A stretch of 7,073 nucleotides of DNA from DASYSA01 sp036003885 (GTDB taxonomy: Bacteria > Acidobacteriota > Blastocatellia > UBA7656), in the NCBI GenBank assembly GCA_036003885.1, contig DASYSA010000690.1, positions 1 to 7,073 on the forward strand. Reading direction: 5' to 3'. The translations under genes were made by a program, and so were the position numbers. Below, one piece after another: positions 1 to 6,003 of this stretch (positions within the stretch are counted from its first letter, which is position 1; each line of letters opens with the position of its first letter). The notes below the pieces were generated by a model. The model was given only the letters and a program-made list of their open reading frames with translations. It was not told the DNA's origin and made no database searches.

Positions 1-2753
1 AGCAGGATAATGCCGATGAGCGCAACGACGCTCAGTTCCGAGCGGCAGATCAGCAGCGCGAGAATCGCTCCCACTCCGGCAGAGGGCAGGGTCGACAGAA
101 TCGTGATCGGGTGGATATAGCTCTCATAAAGAACCCCGAGCACGATATAGACGGTCACCAGCGCCGCCAAAATGAGCAGGGGCTCGTTGGCCGCCGATGC
201 TTGAAATGCCTGTGCCGTGCCTTGAAATGCCGCCTGAATGCTCAGGGGTACGCCAAGCTCCTTGCGGGCCTGATCAATCGCATTCGTGGCCTCTCCCAAA
301 GAGGCGCCGGGAGCGAGATTGAATGAAATGGTGACGACTGGGAATTGCCCCTGGTGGTTTATGGCAAGGGGCGCAGTGCCCGACTCGAAATGAGTGAACG
401 CGCTGAGCGGCACCGGGCCGCCGCCTGCCGCACGGACATAGATGTCTTGGAGTTTGGCAGGATTTGTCTGGAAGTCCGGCATAGTTTCTAAGACTACGTG
501 ATATTGATTCAACTGTGTGAACAAGGTCGAGACCTGGCGTTGACCGAAGGCGTCATAAAGGGCGTCGTCGATCATCTGTGGCGTGATCCCTAGGCGAGAA
601 GCGGTCACGCGGTCGATGACCAGCGACGCTTGCAAACCTTCCGTCTGCTGGTCGGTGGCGACATCGCGGAGCTGAGGCAGCGCTTTCAGCTTGTCGACCA
701 GCCGCGCTGTCCATACGCTCAATTCATTCGCGTCGGGATCTTCGAGCGTGTACTGATACTGTGTTCGGCTGATCCGATCCTCAATGGTCAGATCCTGCAC
801 CGGCTGCATGTACAACCTGATGCCACCGACGTTCGCCAACGCCGGCTGCAACCGGCGCATCACATCCGTCGCGCTCATTCTGCGCTCGGCCAGCGGCTTG
901 AGATTGATGAGAATGCGCCCGCTATTCAGGGTTGTGTTGATGCCATCCGCGCCGATGAACGAGGAAAGACTCGCCACCGCGGGGTCCCTGAGAATGACTT
1001 GCGCGAGCGCCTGCTGTCTTTGGGCCATCGCGGGAAAGGAAATGGTCTCAGGCGCTTCGGAAATGCCCTGAATCACACCGGTATCCTGTACCGGGAAAAA
1101 ACCTTTGGGAACGATGACGTAAAGCCACGCGGTCAGTGCAAGCGTGGCAGCGGCGATAAACAGAGTCGCCGTCTGGTGCCGCAGCACCCACTGGAGAGTT
1201 TTGCCATAAAACTCGATGACACTCTCAAATGCGCGCTCCGATGCCCGATAAAGGCGTCCGTGCCGAGCCGCGGATTTTTGACGCAGCAGCTTGGCGCACA
1301 TCATGGGCGTGAGGGTCAGTGAGACGACTGCAGAGACAAGGATGGTCACGCTGAGGGTAATGGCAAATTCCCGGAACAGGCGCCCGACAATGTCACCCAT
1401 GAACAGCAACGGTATCAGTACGGCAATCAGCGAAACCGTCAGCGACACAATTGTAAACCCGATTTGCTCCGCCCCCTTCAGCGCCGCCGCCAGCGGGTTC
1501 TCGCCCTCTTCGACGTAACGAGCGATGTTCTCAATCATGACGATCGCATCATCGACAACAAAACCAGTCGAGATCGTCAACGCCATGAGGGTCAGGTTGT
1601 TGAGGCTGTAGCCGAGCAGATACATCACAGCAAACGTGCCGACGAGAGACAGCGGTACCGCCACACTCGGGATGATCGTCGCCGCTACATTCCGTAAGAA
1701 GAGGAAGATCACCATTACCACGAGGGTCACGGTCAACATGAGCTCGAACTGGACGTCCGCGACCGATGCGCGAATGGTCAAGGTACGATCCGTCAGAACG
1801 GAGACCTGAATGGACGAGGGCAAGGTACTGCTCAGCTGCGGCAAGAGCCTTTTGATGCGATCGACAACCTGAATGATATTGGCGCCGGGCTGCCGCTGGA
1901 TATTGACGATGACCGCCGGAACGTTGTTCATCCACGCTGCCTGGTTTACATTCTCCACGCCATCAATCACCGATGCCACATCCGACAGCATGACCGGCGC
2001 CCCGTTGCGAAACGCGACCACGAGCGAATGGTACTCCTTGCTCGTCAACAACTGATCATTGGCGCCGACTTGGTACGACTGGTGCGGCCCATCAAAGTTG
2101 CCCTTGGGACGATTGATGCTTGCCTGCTGCAGCGCCGTGCGCACATCTTCCAAGTTGACGCCGTACGATGACAGCGCCGTGGGATTGGCTTGAATCCGAA
2201 CAGCCGGCTTCTGGCCACCACTGATGGTCACCAGTCCGACACCGGGCAACTGTGAGATCTTCTGAGCAAGCCGTGTATCCGCCAGGTCCTGCACCTTCGA
2301 CAACGGAATGGAATTCGATGTCAACGCCAAGGTCAAAACCGGCGTATCGGCCGGGTTCGTTTTGCTGTAGATGGGCGGACTGGGAAGATCGTTGGGCAGA
2401 AAGGTCTGCGCTGCATTGATCGCCGCCTGTACCTCTTGCGCCGCTACATCGATATCGAGGTCAAGCGAGAATTGTAATGTGATGACCGAGCTCCCGCCCG
2501 AGCTCGTCGACGTCATCTGGTTTAGGCCCGGCACCTGACCGAACTGCCTCTCGAGCGGCGCGGTAACGCCGGAGGCCATGACATCCGGACTCGCTCCGGG
2601 GAAGAAAGTCAGCACCTGGATCGTGGGATAGTCGACCTCTGGCAGAGCCGAAACCGGCAGTTGCAGATAGCCCGCGATGCCGACGAGTAGAATGGCTGCC
2701 ATCAGCAACGATGTCGCCACCGGCCGAAGAATGAATAGACGAGAAGGACTCAT
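1..2753 (-). CDS. mdtB: RND multidrug efflux permease, MdtB-like (C-terminus off the left edge)
   Basis: Inner-membrane proton/drug antiporter of the RND (HAE-1, AcrB/MdtB) family, expected to work with the upstream adaptor and an outer-membrane channel. Reading the minus strand from ATG 2753-2751 gives 917 uninterrupted codons to the window edge; MdtB proteins have about 1040 residues, so roughly 120 are missing. The N-terminus (SRLFILRPVATSLLM, then VSALPEVDYPTIQV) follows E. coli MdtB closely. The periplasmic region has FPGASPDVM, QEVQAAINAA and ISGGQKPAVR. The TM4 proton-relay motif GFVVDDAIVMIEN lies at about residues 397-409, with Asp401 and Asp402 matching AcrB Asp407/408. It is followed by FMGDIVGRLFREFA and SLTLTPMMCAKLL. 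The second half has IPKGFFPVQDTG-like, RTQYQYTL and LYESYIHPITILSTLP segments. The sequence resembles MdtB more than MdtC. An in-frame TGA lies a few codons upstream of the ATG, and no good Shine-Dalgarno precedes it, so translation may be coupled to upstream reading. Substrate cannot be read from the sequence. Confidence 0.95.
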   Translation of the reverse strand, partial: MSPSRLFILRPVATSLLMAAILLVGIAGYLQLPVSALPEVDYPTIQVLTFFPGASPDVMASGVTAPLERQFGQVPGLNQMTSTSSGGSSVITLQFSLDLDIDVAAQEVQAAINAAQTFLPNDLPSPPIYSKTNPADTPVLTLALTSNSIPLSKVQDLADTRLAQKISQLPGVGLVTISGGQKPAVRIQANPTALSSYGVNLEDVRTALQQASINRPKGNFDGPHQSYQVGANDQLLTSKEYHSLVVAFRNGAPVMLSDVASVIDGVENVNQAAWMNNVPAVIVNIQRQPGANIIQVVDRIKRLLPQLSSTLPSSIQVSVLTDRTLTIRASVADVQFELMLTVTLVVMVIFLFLRNVAATIIPSVAVPLSLVGTFAVMYLLGYSLNNLTLMALTISTGFVVDDAIVMIENIARYVEEGENPLAAALKGAEQIGFTIVSLTVSLIAVLIPLLFMGDIVGRLFREFAITLSVTILVSAVVSLTLTPMMCAKLLRQKSAARHGRLYRASERAFESVIEFYGKTLQWVLRHQTATLFIAAATLALTAWLYVIVPKGFFPVQDTGVIQGISEAPETISFPAMAQRQQALAQVILRDPAVASLSSFIGADGINTTLNSGRILINLKPLAERRMSATDVMRRLQPALANVGGIRLYMQPVQDLTIEDRISRTQYQYTLEDPDANELSVWTARLVDKLKALPQLRDVATDQQTEGLQASLVIDRVTASRLGITPQMIDDALYDAFGQRQVSTLFTQLNQYHVVLETMPDFQTNPAKLQDIYVRAAGGGPVPLSAFTHFESGTAPLAINHQGQFPVVTISFNLAPGASLGEATNAIDQARKELGVPLSIQAAFQGTAQAFQASAANEPLLILAALVTVYIVLGVLYESYIHPITILSTLPSAGVGAILALLICRSELSVVALIGIIL

Positions 2754-2757
2754 GACT

Positions 2758-2931
2758 TTATCGGTTCCCGTTCAAATCGTTCAAGCCGTTCAATCGCTGC
2801 GGTCCGTTCAAACCGTCTAGCCCTTTCGTAGGTTCAAACCGTTTTAGCCCTCCTCCACCGCGGACGCGGGGGAGGATAGAGGAGGGGGCTTGAACGGCTG
2901 GAACTGTTGGAACGGCTGGAACATTTCCCAT
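2758..2931 (-). CDS. Candidate 57-aa bridging ORF inside the mdtA-mdtB spacer
   Basis: The whole spacer between the two pump genes is open in one minus-strand frame. ATG 2931-2929 begins 2 nt after the mdtA TAA, and the TAA at 2760-2758 ends 4 nt before the mdtB ATG. The product would start MGNVPAVPTVPAVQAP, pass a Gly run (RVRGGGG) and end in LNG/LND repeats (RLNGLNDLNGNR). The tripeptide pattern is the direct result of the 9-bp DNA repeats in this frame. There is no signal peptide, membrane segment or recognised domain, and no Shine-Dalgarno. If translated, it would probably be by reinitiation after mdtA, carrying ribosomes across the hairpin to mdtB, which itself lacks a clear ribosome binding site. 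It could equally be an accidental open frame in a frame-neutral repeat. I do not claim a functional peptide. Confidence 0.25.
   Translation of the reverse strand: MGNVPAVPTVPAVQAPSSILPRVRGGGGLKRFEPTKGLDGLNGPQRLNGLNDLNGNR
2769..2922. repeat. 9-bp direct repeats in two mutually complementary arms
   Basis: On the plus strand the left arm carries cgttcaaat (2769), cgttcaagc (2778), cgttcaatc (2787) and cgttcaaac (2805) in exact 9-bp register, then ggttcaaac (2831) and cgttttagc (2840). The right arm has four consecutive 9-mers: ggcttgaac (2887), ggctggaac (2896), tgttggaac (2905) and ggctggaac (2914). The arms are reverse complements in consensus (GTTCAAGCC versus GGCTTGAAC). Bases 2832-2850 can pair with 2886-2904 at 15 of 19 positions. 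The array fills the spacer between the adaptor and permease genes. It is too short-period and lacks unique spacers, so it is not a CRISPR array. Confidence 0.8.
2848..2886. other. GC-rich hairpin at the centre of the intercistronic repeat
   Basis: The inner stem is CCTCCaCCGC (2852-2861), loop GGAC (2862-2865), then GCGGgGGAGG (2866-2875): ten pairs with one A/G mismatch. An alternative outer pairing is CCCTCCTC (2848-2855) with GAGGAGGG (2879-2886). There is no T-run on either side, so it is not a classical intrinsic terminator. In the mdtA-mdtB transcript it could slow ribosomes or RNase, or set the expression ratio of the two genes. That role is inferred from position only. Confidence 0.65.
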
Positions 2932-2933
2932 GA

Positions 2934-4124
2934 TTATGCTTGCGACGAATTACGGGCGGCTATCTTGACTCCGTCCCGCAGCCTGTCGAAATTGTCGGCG
3001 GCAATGACATCCCCGGCCTTCAATCCCTCTACTGCAGTCATATCGCCATCGGTTGTGCCCACCGAAATCGTATGCATCGCCACGGTTTGGTCGGGTTTCA
3101 CCAAGTACACAAAGGCGCCCTGAGCGTTGCGCTGAATGGCCATTGTCGGAATCAATGTGGCTGCCTGTTGCGTTTCCACCAGGAGTCTCGCGTTCACGAA
3201 CTGGTTGGGGAAAAGGGCGTTGTCGTCGTTGGGAAAGAGCGCCTTCAGCTTGACGGTGCCGGTGGTCGCGTCGATTTGATTATCGACCGTCAGTAAGGAT
3301 CCGCTGGCAAGGCGTCGCTTAAGCGCGCGGTCATACGCCTCGACGGGCAGCCGGACGCCGCGCTTGAGCTTGTCGAGCACGGACGGAATGCTGTCCTCCG
3401 GGATCGTAAACACAACCGTGATCGGCTGCAGTTGCGTGATTACAACCAGGCCGGTGGTGTCAGTCGTTTGCACGAAGTTCCCGGCATCGACCAGGCGCAG
3501 CCCGACCCTCCCGCCGACCGGCGCGGTGATGCGGGTGTAGATAAGCTGCACTTTAACGCCGTCGATCTGTCCCTGATCGTTTTTAACGGTCCCTTCGAGC
3601 TGGCGCACAAGGGATACTTGCGTATCGTACTGTTGCTTTGGAATTGAATCCTGTTTGACGAGCACTGTGAAACGCTGGAGATCGAGGCGCGCGTTCTCCA
3701 GCAGAGCCTGGTCGCGCGCCAGCTGTCCCTCGAACTGGGTCAACTGGGCCTGGAATGGGCGCGGGTCGATCTCAGCCAGCAGGTCGCCGGCACGAACGAC
3801 TTGGCCTTCCTGATACCGGACGCTCATCAGCTGCCCGTCGACGCGAGTCTTGACTGTAACCGTGTTGAGCGGGGTAACCGAGCCGAGGCCGGTGAGGTAG
3901 ACGGGGATGGAACCGGTCTTCGCTGCCACTGTGACAACCGGGACGCTTTGCGCACCGGCAATTGGCGCTTGGCGCGCGGCGCGCGATTGGGCTTTGCCAG
4001 AATTGCTCCAGAAAACGTAGGCAATCACTGCCGCCAGACAGACCGCCAACAAACCAATCTTCCAGCTGAGCCATGTGACGGGAAGAGTCCGTTTTGGAAA
4101 GTCGTTTTTTTCAGTTTCTTGCAT
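2934..4124 (-). CDS. mdtA: RND efflux periplasmic adaptor (membrane fusion protein), MdtA-like
   Basis: The 396-aa adaptor would link the RND permease to an outer-membrane channel; E. coli MdtA is 415 aa. One N-terminal membrane segment (about residues 21-39, GLLAVCLAAVIAYVF) anchors it; no lipobox cysteine is seen. The lipoyl/barrel-sandwich half-motif GQLMSVRYQEGQVVRAGDLLAEID lies near residues 97-120 in two parts (GQLMSVRYQEGQ and VVRAGDLLAEID). An alpha-helical hairpin follows (about 122-190, Gln/Leu-rich), and the second lipoyl half is at about 198-215 (RITAPVGGRVGLRLVDAG). Beta-barrel and membrane-proximal domains follow, including TVVFTIPEDSIP and FPNQFVNARLLV. The ATG at 4124 has a GAGAAG stretch a few bases upstream; the ATG at 4140 is out of frame. 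It is the first gene of the pump operon, 180 bp ahead of the permease. The family assignment is firm; the symbol rests on similarity to MdtA and the MdtB-like neighbour. Confidence 0.93.
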   Translation of the reverse strand: MQETEKNDFPKRTLPVTWLSWKIGLLAVCLAAVIAYVFWSNSGKAQSRAARQAPIAGAQSVPVVTVAAKTGSIPVYLTGLGSVTPLNTVTVKTRVDGQLMSVRYQEGQVVRAGDLLAEIDPRPFQAQLTQFEGQLARDQALLENARLDLQRFTVLVKQDSIPKQQYDTQVSLVRQLEGTVKNDQGQIDGVKVQLIYTRITAPVGGRVGLRLVDAGNFVQTTDTTGLVVITQLQPITVVFTIPEDSIPSVLDKLKRGVRLPVEAYDRALKRRLASGSLLTVDNQIDATTGTVKLKALFPNDDNALFPNQFVNARLLVETQQAATLIPTMAIQRNAQGAFVYLVKPDQTVAMHTISVGTTDGDMTAVEGLKAGDVIAADNFDRLRDGVKIAARNSSQA

Positions 4125-4534
4125 CGACTTCTCGAGTCATGATGTCAGACAAAATCCAAAAACGATGCGCGCCTATCCCGACGGCGCATCACCTATGGCA
4201 GAACGCGCGCTGAAGAGAGAATGTAGTTCTTTGTTGACCGCTCGTGCGCGTCCCAAAGCCATCCTATTTCGTAACGGCAAATCCTGTTCCAAGGCGCCGC
4301 CGCACCGGCTCTGGTCAATCCTCTTGCAAGCTCACGAATTGACTCGGCCAGCGATCCTCATAGTGGCTTCGTAAAAGGAGACCTGACGTTATTCAGTCGT
4401 CATTTCGACATCCGTCGATATGACGACTCGGGCTGGCGTCCGGTCCATGATTAATCGCGTCCGGCGCTCAGAAATAGCTTGCCGTTGGATGGCACACGGA
4501 TTGCCAATCCTCTCAAGCAGGTGAGGTGAATCGA
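4125..4534. other. Divergent intergenic region between mdtA and the small-gene cluster
   Basis: About 410 bp with no convincing gene. It must hold the promoter of the pump operon (leftward) and probably one for the plus-strand small genes, but I could not find a -35/-10 pair good enough to report on either strand. It contains a 7-bp inverted repeat (GATGCGC 4164-4170 / GCGCATC 4184-4190) and a strong hairpin at 4395-4428. A plus-strand frame open to 4374 runs antisense into mdtA and has no protein-like features. Confidence 0.6.
4395..4428. promoter_or_regulatory. Near-perfect 34-bp palindrome/hairpin upstream of the small-gene cluster
   Basis: AGTCGTCAT (4395-4403), T, TCGAC (4405-4409), loop ATCC (4410-4413), then GTCGA (4414-4418), T, ATGACGACT (4420-4428). 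This gives 14 pairs and one T/T mismatch around a 4-nt loop. No T-run follows on either strand, so a rho-independent terminator is unlikely. It could be a dimeric regulator operator or a structured 5' leader. It sits about 107 bp before the 41-aa lipoprotein start and about 270 bp upstream of mdtA. Confidence 0.6.
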
Positions 4535-4660
4535 ATGAAAAAGATAACGATCGCGTTGTCATTGCTCTTGGGGCTCAGCGCGATCGCCGGTTGTTCTGTC
4601 CACCGGAATTACTACGGTTGGGAGAGACGGCATTGGGAACGGCACGGCCGGCACTGGTAA
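4535..4660 (+). CDS. 41-aa small lipoprotein
   Basis: A short basic N-region (MKK) leads into a hydrophobic stretch (ITIALSLLLGLSAIAGC) ending in a lipobox (AIAGC) with Cys20 as the likely lipid-modified residue. The predicted mature peptide has only about 22 residues and is rich in His, Arg, Tyr and Trp (HRNYYGWERRHW, then ERHGRHW), with four His. The product would be exported and membrane-anchored; the function is not known. The start is supported by a purine-rich GGTGAGGTG site just upstream and by the signal peptide beginning at this ATG. It is the first of four small plus-strand genes. The charged, aromatic tail might bind metal, nucleic acid or membrane, but nothing here shows which. 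Confidence 0.75.
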   Translation: MKKITIALSLLLGLSAIAGCSVHRNYYGWERRHWERHGRHW

Positions 4661-4730
4661 GGGTTCTGAGTTCATCAGTCAAATCGCAGAGAACCGCTAC
4701 TGAAGAATTTCGCCAAGGAGGACATTTCTT

Positions 4731-4892
4731 ATGTTCCTAAATCAGCCGCTCGGAAGGCGTAATCCAATCGGGACAGAAGTTGCGAACCAGCTGGCTCATG
4801 TTGAATCTGAGTTGTGTTGGTGTGATCCGATCGTCGAGATAGACGAATATGGTCAAAAGGTTGTTATGCACAAAGAGATCACGTGGCATTGA
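4731..4892 (+). CDS. 53-aa hypothetical protein with a CWC motif
   Basis: I do not recognise this protein. A strong AAGGAGG (4715-4721) stands 9 bases before the ATG, which argues for real translation. The product is soluble and acidic, with no signal or membrane segment: MFLNQPLGRR, then a helix-like part (EVANQLAHVESE), a LCWCDP motif (Cys29 and Cys31) and a VEIDEYGQKVVMHKE segment that looks like beta strands. The two close Cys could hold a metal or be redox active, but with no other Cys and one nearby His a full zinc site is not evident. It lies 70 bp after the first lipoprotein gene and 66 bp before the next, in the same direction. Confidence 0.65.
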   Translation: MFLNQPLGRRNPIGTEVANQLAHVESELCWCDPIVEIDEYGQKVVMHKEITWH

Positions 4893-4942
4893 CCTGCCGC
4901 CGGTCGAAGCCAGGGAGAGACGTGACGGGGTGGGGTGATTGG

Positions 4943-4949
4943 AAGGAGG
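4943..4949 (+). promoter_or_regulatory. Strong ribosome binding site for the 74-aa protein
   Basis: AAGGAGG lies 9 bases before ATG 4959. It fixes the start there rather than at the in-frame GTG 4935, which lies upstream of this site. Confidence 0.75.
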
Positions 4950-4958
4950 GATGCGCCA

Positions 4959-5183
4959 ATGATCAACGGGATCCAAAAAGGCATGAGATGTCGTACCACG
5001 AAAGTGATCAGAACCCACGGAGGGCTGCTCGGACGATTCACCGAGGGGACCATTCAGGGCGTCATCGATAACCTCGGGCGCCAGCTTATTGGCGTCGACT
5101 GGGATAGCGGTGTTACCACGTATGTCTTTATCAACGAAATCGAAATCAAAACTCGCCTCGAATCAGAGGTCAGCGTCTTCTAA
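4959..5183 (+). CDS. 74-aa hypothetical protein, probable small beta-barrel
   Basis: The ATG is chosen because a perfect AAGGAGG precedes it; an in-frame GTG 24 bases upstream would put that site inside the gene. The product is soluble, with no signal peptide. It is dominated by short alternating strands: GMRCRTTKVIRTHGG, GTIQGVIDNLGRQLIGVDWD and GVTTYVFINEIEI. The pattern of a basic strand, a GxI.G turn, an IGVDWDSG strand and a final YVFxNEIEI strand resembles small SH3- or KOW-like barrel proteins that recur in environmental bacteria. This is a fold guess, not a recognised family. It lies between the 53-aa gene and the second lipoprotein gene on the same strand. Confidence 0.75.
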   Translation: MINGIQKGMRCRTTKVIRTHGGLLGRFTEGTIQGVIDNLGRQLIGVDWDSGVTTYVFINEIEIKTRLESEVSVF

Positions 5184-5260
5184 CGGACCGTAAAGGCGAA
5201 GAAGAGAATAGCAAATGCCGTGCAGCGGCCCGAACGACAGTTGCTCTCAAAAACCGTATC

Positions 5261-5392
5261 ATGAAGTACATTGTGTTTTTTATTTTCCTATCTCTCATCG
5301 TGATTTCTGGATGCTCGGTATTACAGAACAGTGAGAGGTTCTATCGGGACCATCCTCCAGGGCCCTATAATTATAGTGAGTACCTGAATTGA
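5261..5392 (+). CDS. 43-aa small lipoprotein
   Basis: MKYIVFFIFLSLIVISGC is a compact signal peptide ending in a lipobox (VISGC) with Cys18 as the lipidation site. The mature part is about 26 residues, polar and aromatic (ERFYRDHPPGPYNYSEYLN). There is no good Shine-Dalgarno before ATG 5261. The reading is preferred over an overlapping 39-codon frame (ATG 5215 to TGA 5334) because only this one gives a coherent lipoprotein. The AT-rich start of the gene differs from the GC-rich surroundings. After the TGA the same frame stays open for another 41 codons to TAG 5516. Function unknown. Confidence 0.6.
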   Translation: MKYIVFFIFLSLIVISGCSVLQNSERFYRDHPPGPYNYSEYLN

Positions 5393-5528
5393 AACCTCCT
5401 GCTGCGCACGGAGGATAGTCAAATCCGACAGACCAGCGAGAACGGCTGGAGCAAGACGATTATCCTTGACGCGCACGGCAGCCAATTCACCCGGAGAAGA
5501 TTGGACTTTTCTGCATAGTCACTTTCGC
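5393..5528 (+). other. Non-coding gap with an in-frame tail after the 43-aa lipoprotein
   Basis: No gene with a start codon and ribosome binding site is seen. The lipoprotein frame continues past its TGA (5390-5392) as NLLLRTEDSQIRQTSENG then WSKTIILDAHGSQFTRRR, ending at TAG 5514-5516. This might be the former C-terminus of a longer protein cut by a nonsense mutation, or simply open by chance. A GGAGGA at about 5410 is not followed by a usable start. Confidence 0.3.
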
Positions 5529-5890
5529 CGCATGTCCCTCAACGCGACGAAGGTCGGAGAAGTCTGCGACCCCCGAAAATCCCATTTTGATCAAAGACTT
5601 CGCTCCCGAGAACCATTAGATCGCTCGACCTGATTGGGTGAGACGCGAAGGTATCAGCAGCTTCGTCGGCCATCGTTTAGTGTTCCAGGGAAAAATCCTC
5701 GGCGTTCTGGCACTGTTTAGCCGCGAGTGGCTTAGCGAGCAAGATTCTACCTAGATCGGCATCTTCGCCAAAACAAGCGGCCGTTGCCATCGCCAATGCC
5801 CGTGCTTCTGAAGAAATTGCCCAGCTGCGACACCAGTTGGGTCTCGAAAAGCCTACCTGCACGAAGAGCGCAAGCTTAGTTACGTGAGGG
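5529..5890 (+). pseudogene. Decayed GAF-domain sensor/regulator remnant
   Basis: GAF-domain-like sequence is recoverable only by changing frame. RMSLNATKVGEV is read from 5529. From 5575 the next frame gives NPILIKDFAPENH, TAG (5617), IARPDWVRREGISSFVGH, RLVFQGKILGVLALFSRE, WLSEQDST, TAG (5752), IGIFAK. A second shift near 5777 gives AAVAIANARASEEIAQLRHQ and LGLEK. A third at 5851 gives AYLHEERKLS. The order (KDF...N loop, WVRREG, GVLALFSR strand, terminal AVAIANAR helix, then EEI.QLR.QL.LE.AYL linker) matches GAF domains of histidine kinases and FhlA-type sigma-54 activators. Two in-frame stops and three frame changes show it is dead. No AAA+ or kinase domain follows, so the rest was lost. 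Confidence 0.75.
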
Positions 5891-5947
5891 TCGCTTCATC
5901 GTGTTTGGCGCGGCAGCTTTTGATGACCCTGGAGCTTTGATAGGATG

Positions 5948-5976
5948 TTGACGTTTAGGTCTTGTACACATTCATT
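5948..5976 (+). promoter_or_regulatory. Weak candidate promoter for the sensor kinase
   Basis: TTGACG (5948-5953), a 17-bp spacer, then TTCATT (5971-5976), ending about 40 bp before the GTG start. The -35 box is good; the -10 box matches the sigma-70 consensus at only three of six positions. Confidence 0.2.
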
Positions 5977-6003
5977 CGACCAATACACTGAGAACGTTTT
6001 CCT

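Noticed and set aside
630..1322. Long plus-strand open frame of 230 codons
   Set aside because: It is antisense to the MdtB-like gene, whose minus-strand frame is unbroken and clearly homologous to RND permeases. The plus-strand product has no domain-like pattern.
1549..1935. Minus-strand open frame of 128 codons
   Set aside because: It lies within the permease gene on the same strand but in another frame; the permease frame carries the TM4 Asp-Asp motif here.
2769..2922. Possible CRISPR array
   Set aside because: Units are 9 bp, imperfect and contiguous, without unique spacers of about 30 bp, and no cas genes are present.
3772..4074. Minus-strand open frame of 100 codons
   Set aside because: Out-of-frame shadow of the MdtA-like adaptor gene.
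4075..4374. Plus-strand open frame of 99 codons
   Set aside because: It starts antisense within mdtA, has no ribosome binding site, and its composition (Arg/Ala/Ser-rich, no domain) looks random.
4662..4695. Possible terminator after the 41-aa lipoprotein (GGTTCT / AGAACC)
   Set aside because: Only six pairs, a 22-base loop and no T-run.
4737..5018. Minus-strand open frame of 93 codons
   Set aside because: It is antisense to two small genes that have strong Shine-Dalgarno sites, and has no protein-like features.
5215..5334. 39-codon plus-strand frame with a purine-rich stretch upstream
   Set aside because: It overlaps the 43-aa lipoprotein in another frame; the lipoprotein frame has a clear signal peptide and lipobox.
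5390..5392. TGA as a selenocysteine codon
   Set aside because: No selenocysteine-insertion hairpin is evident, and a lipoprotein tail is an unlikely site; nonsense mutation or natural end is simpler.
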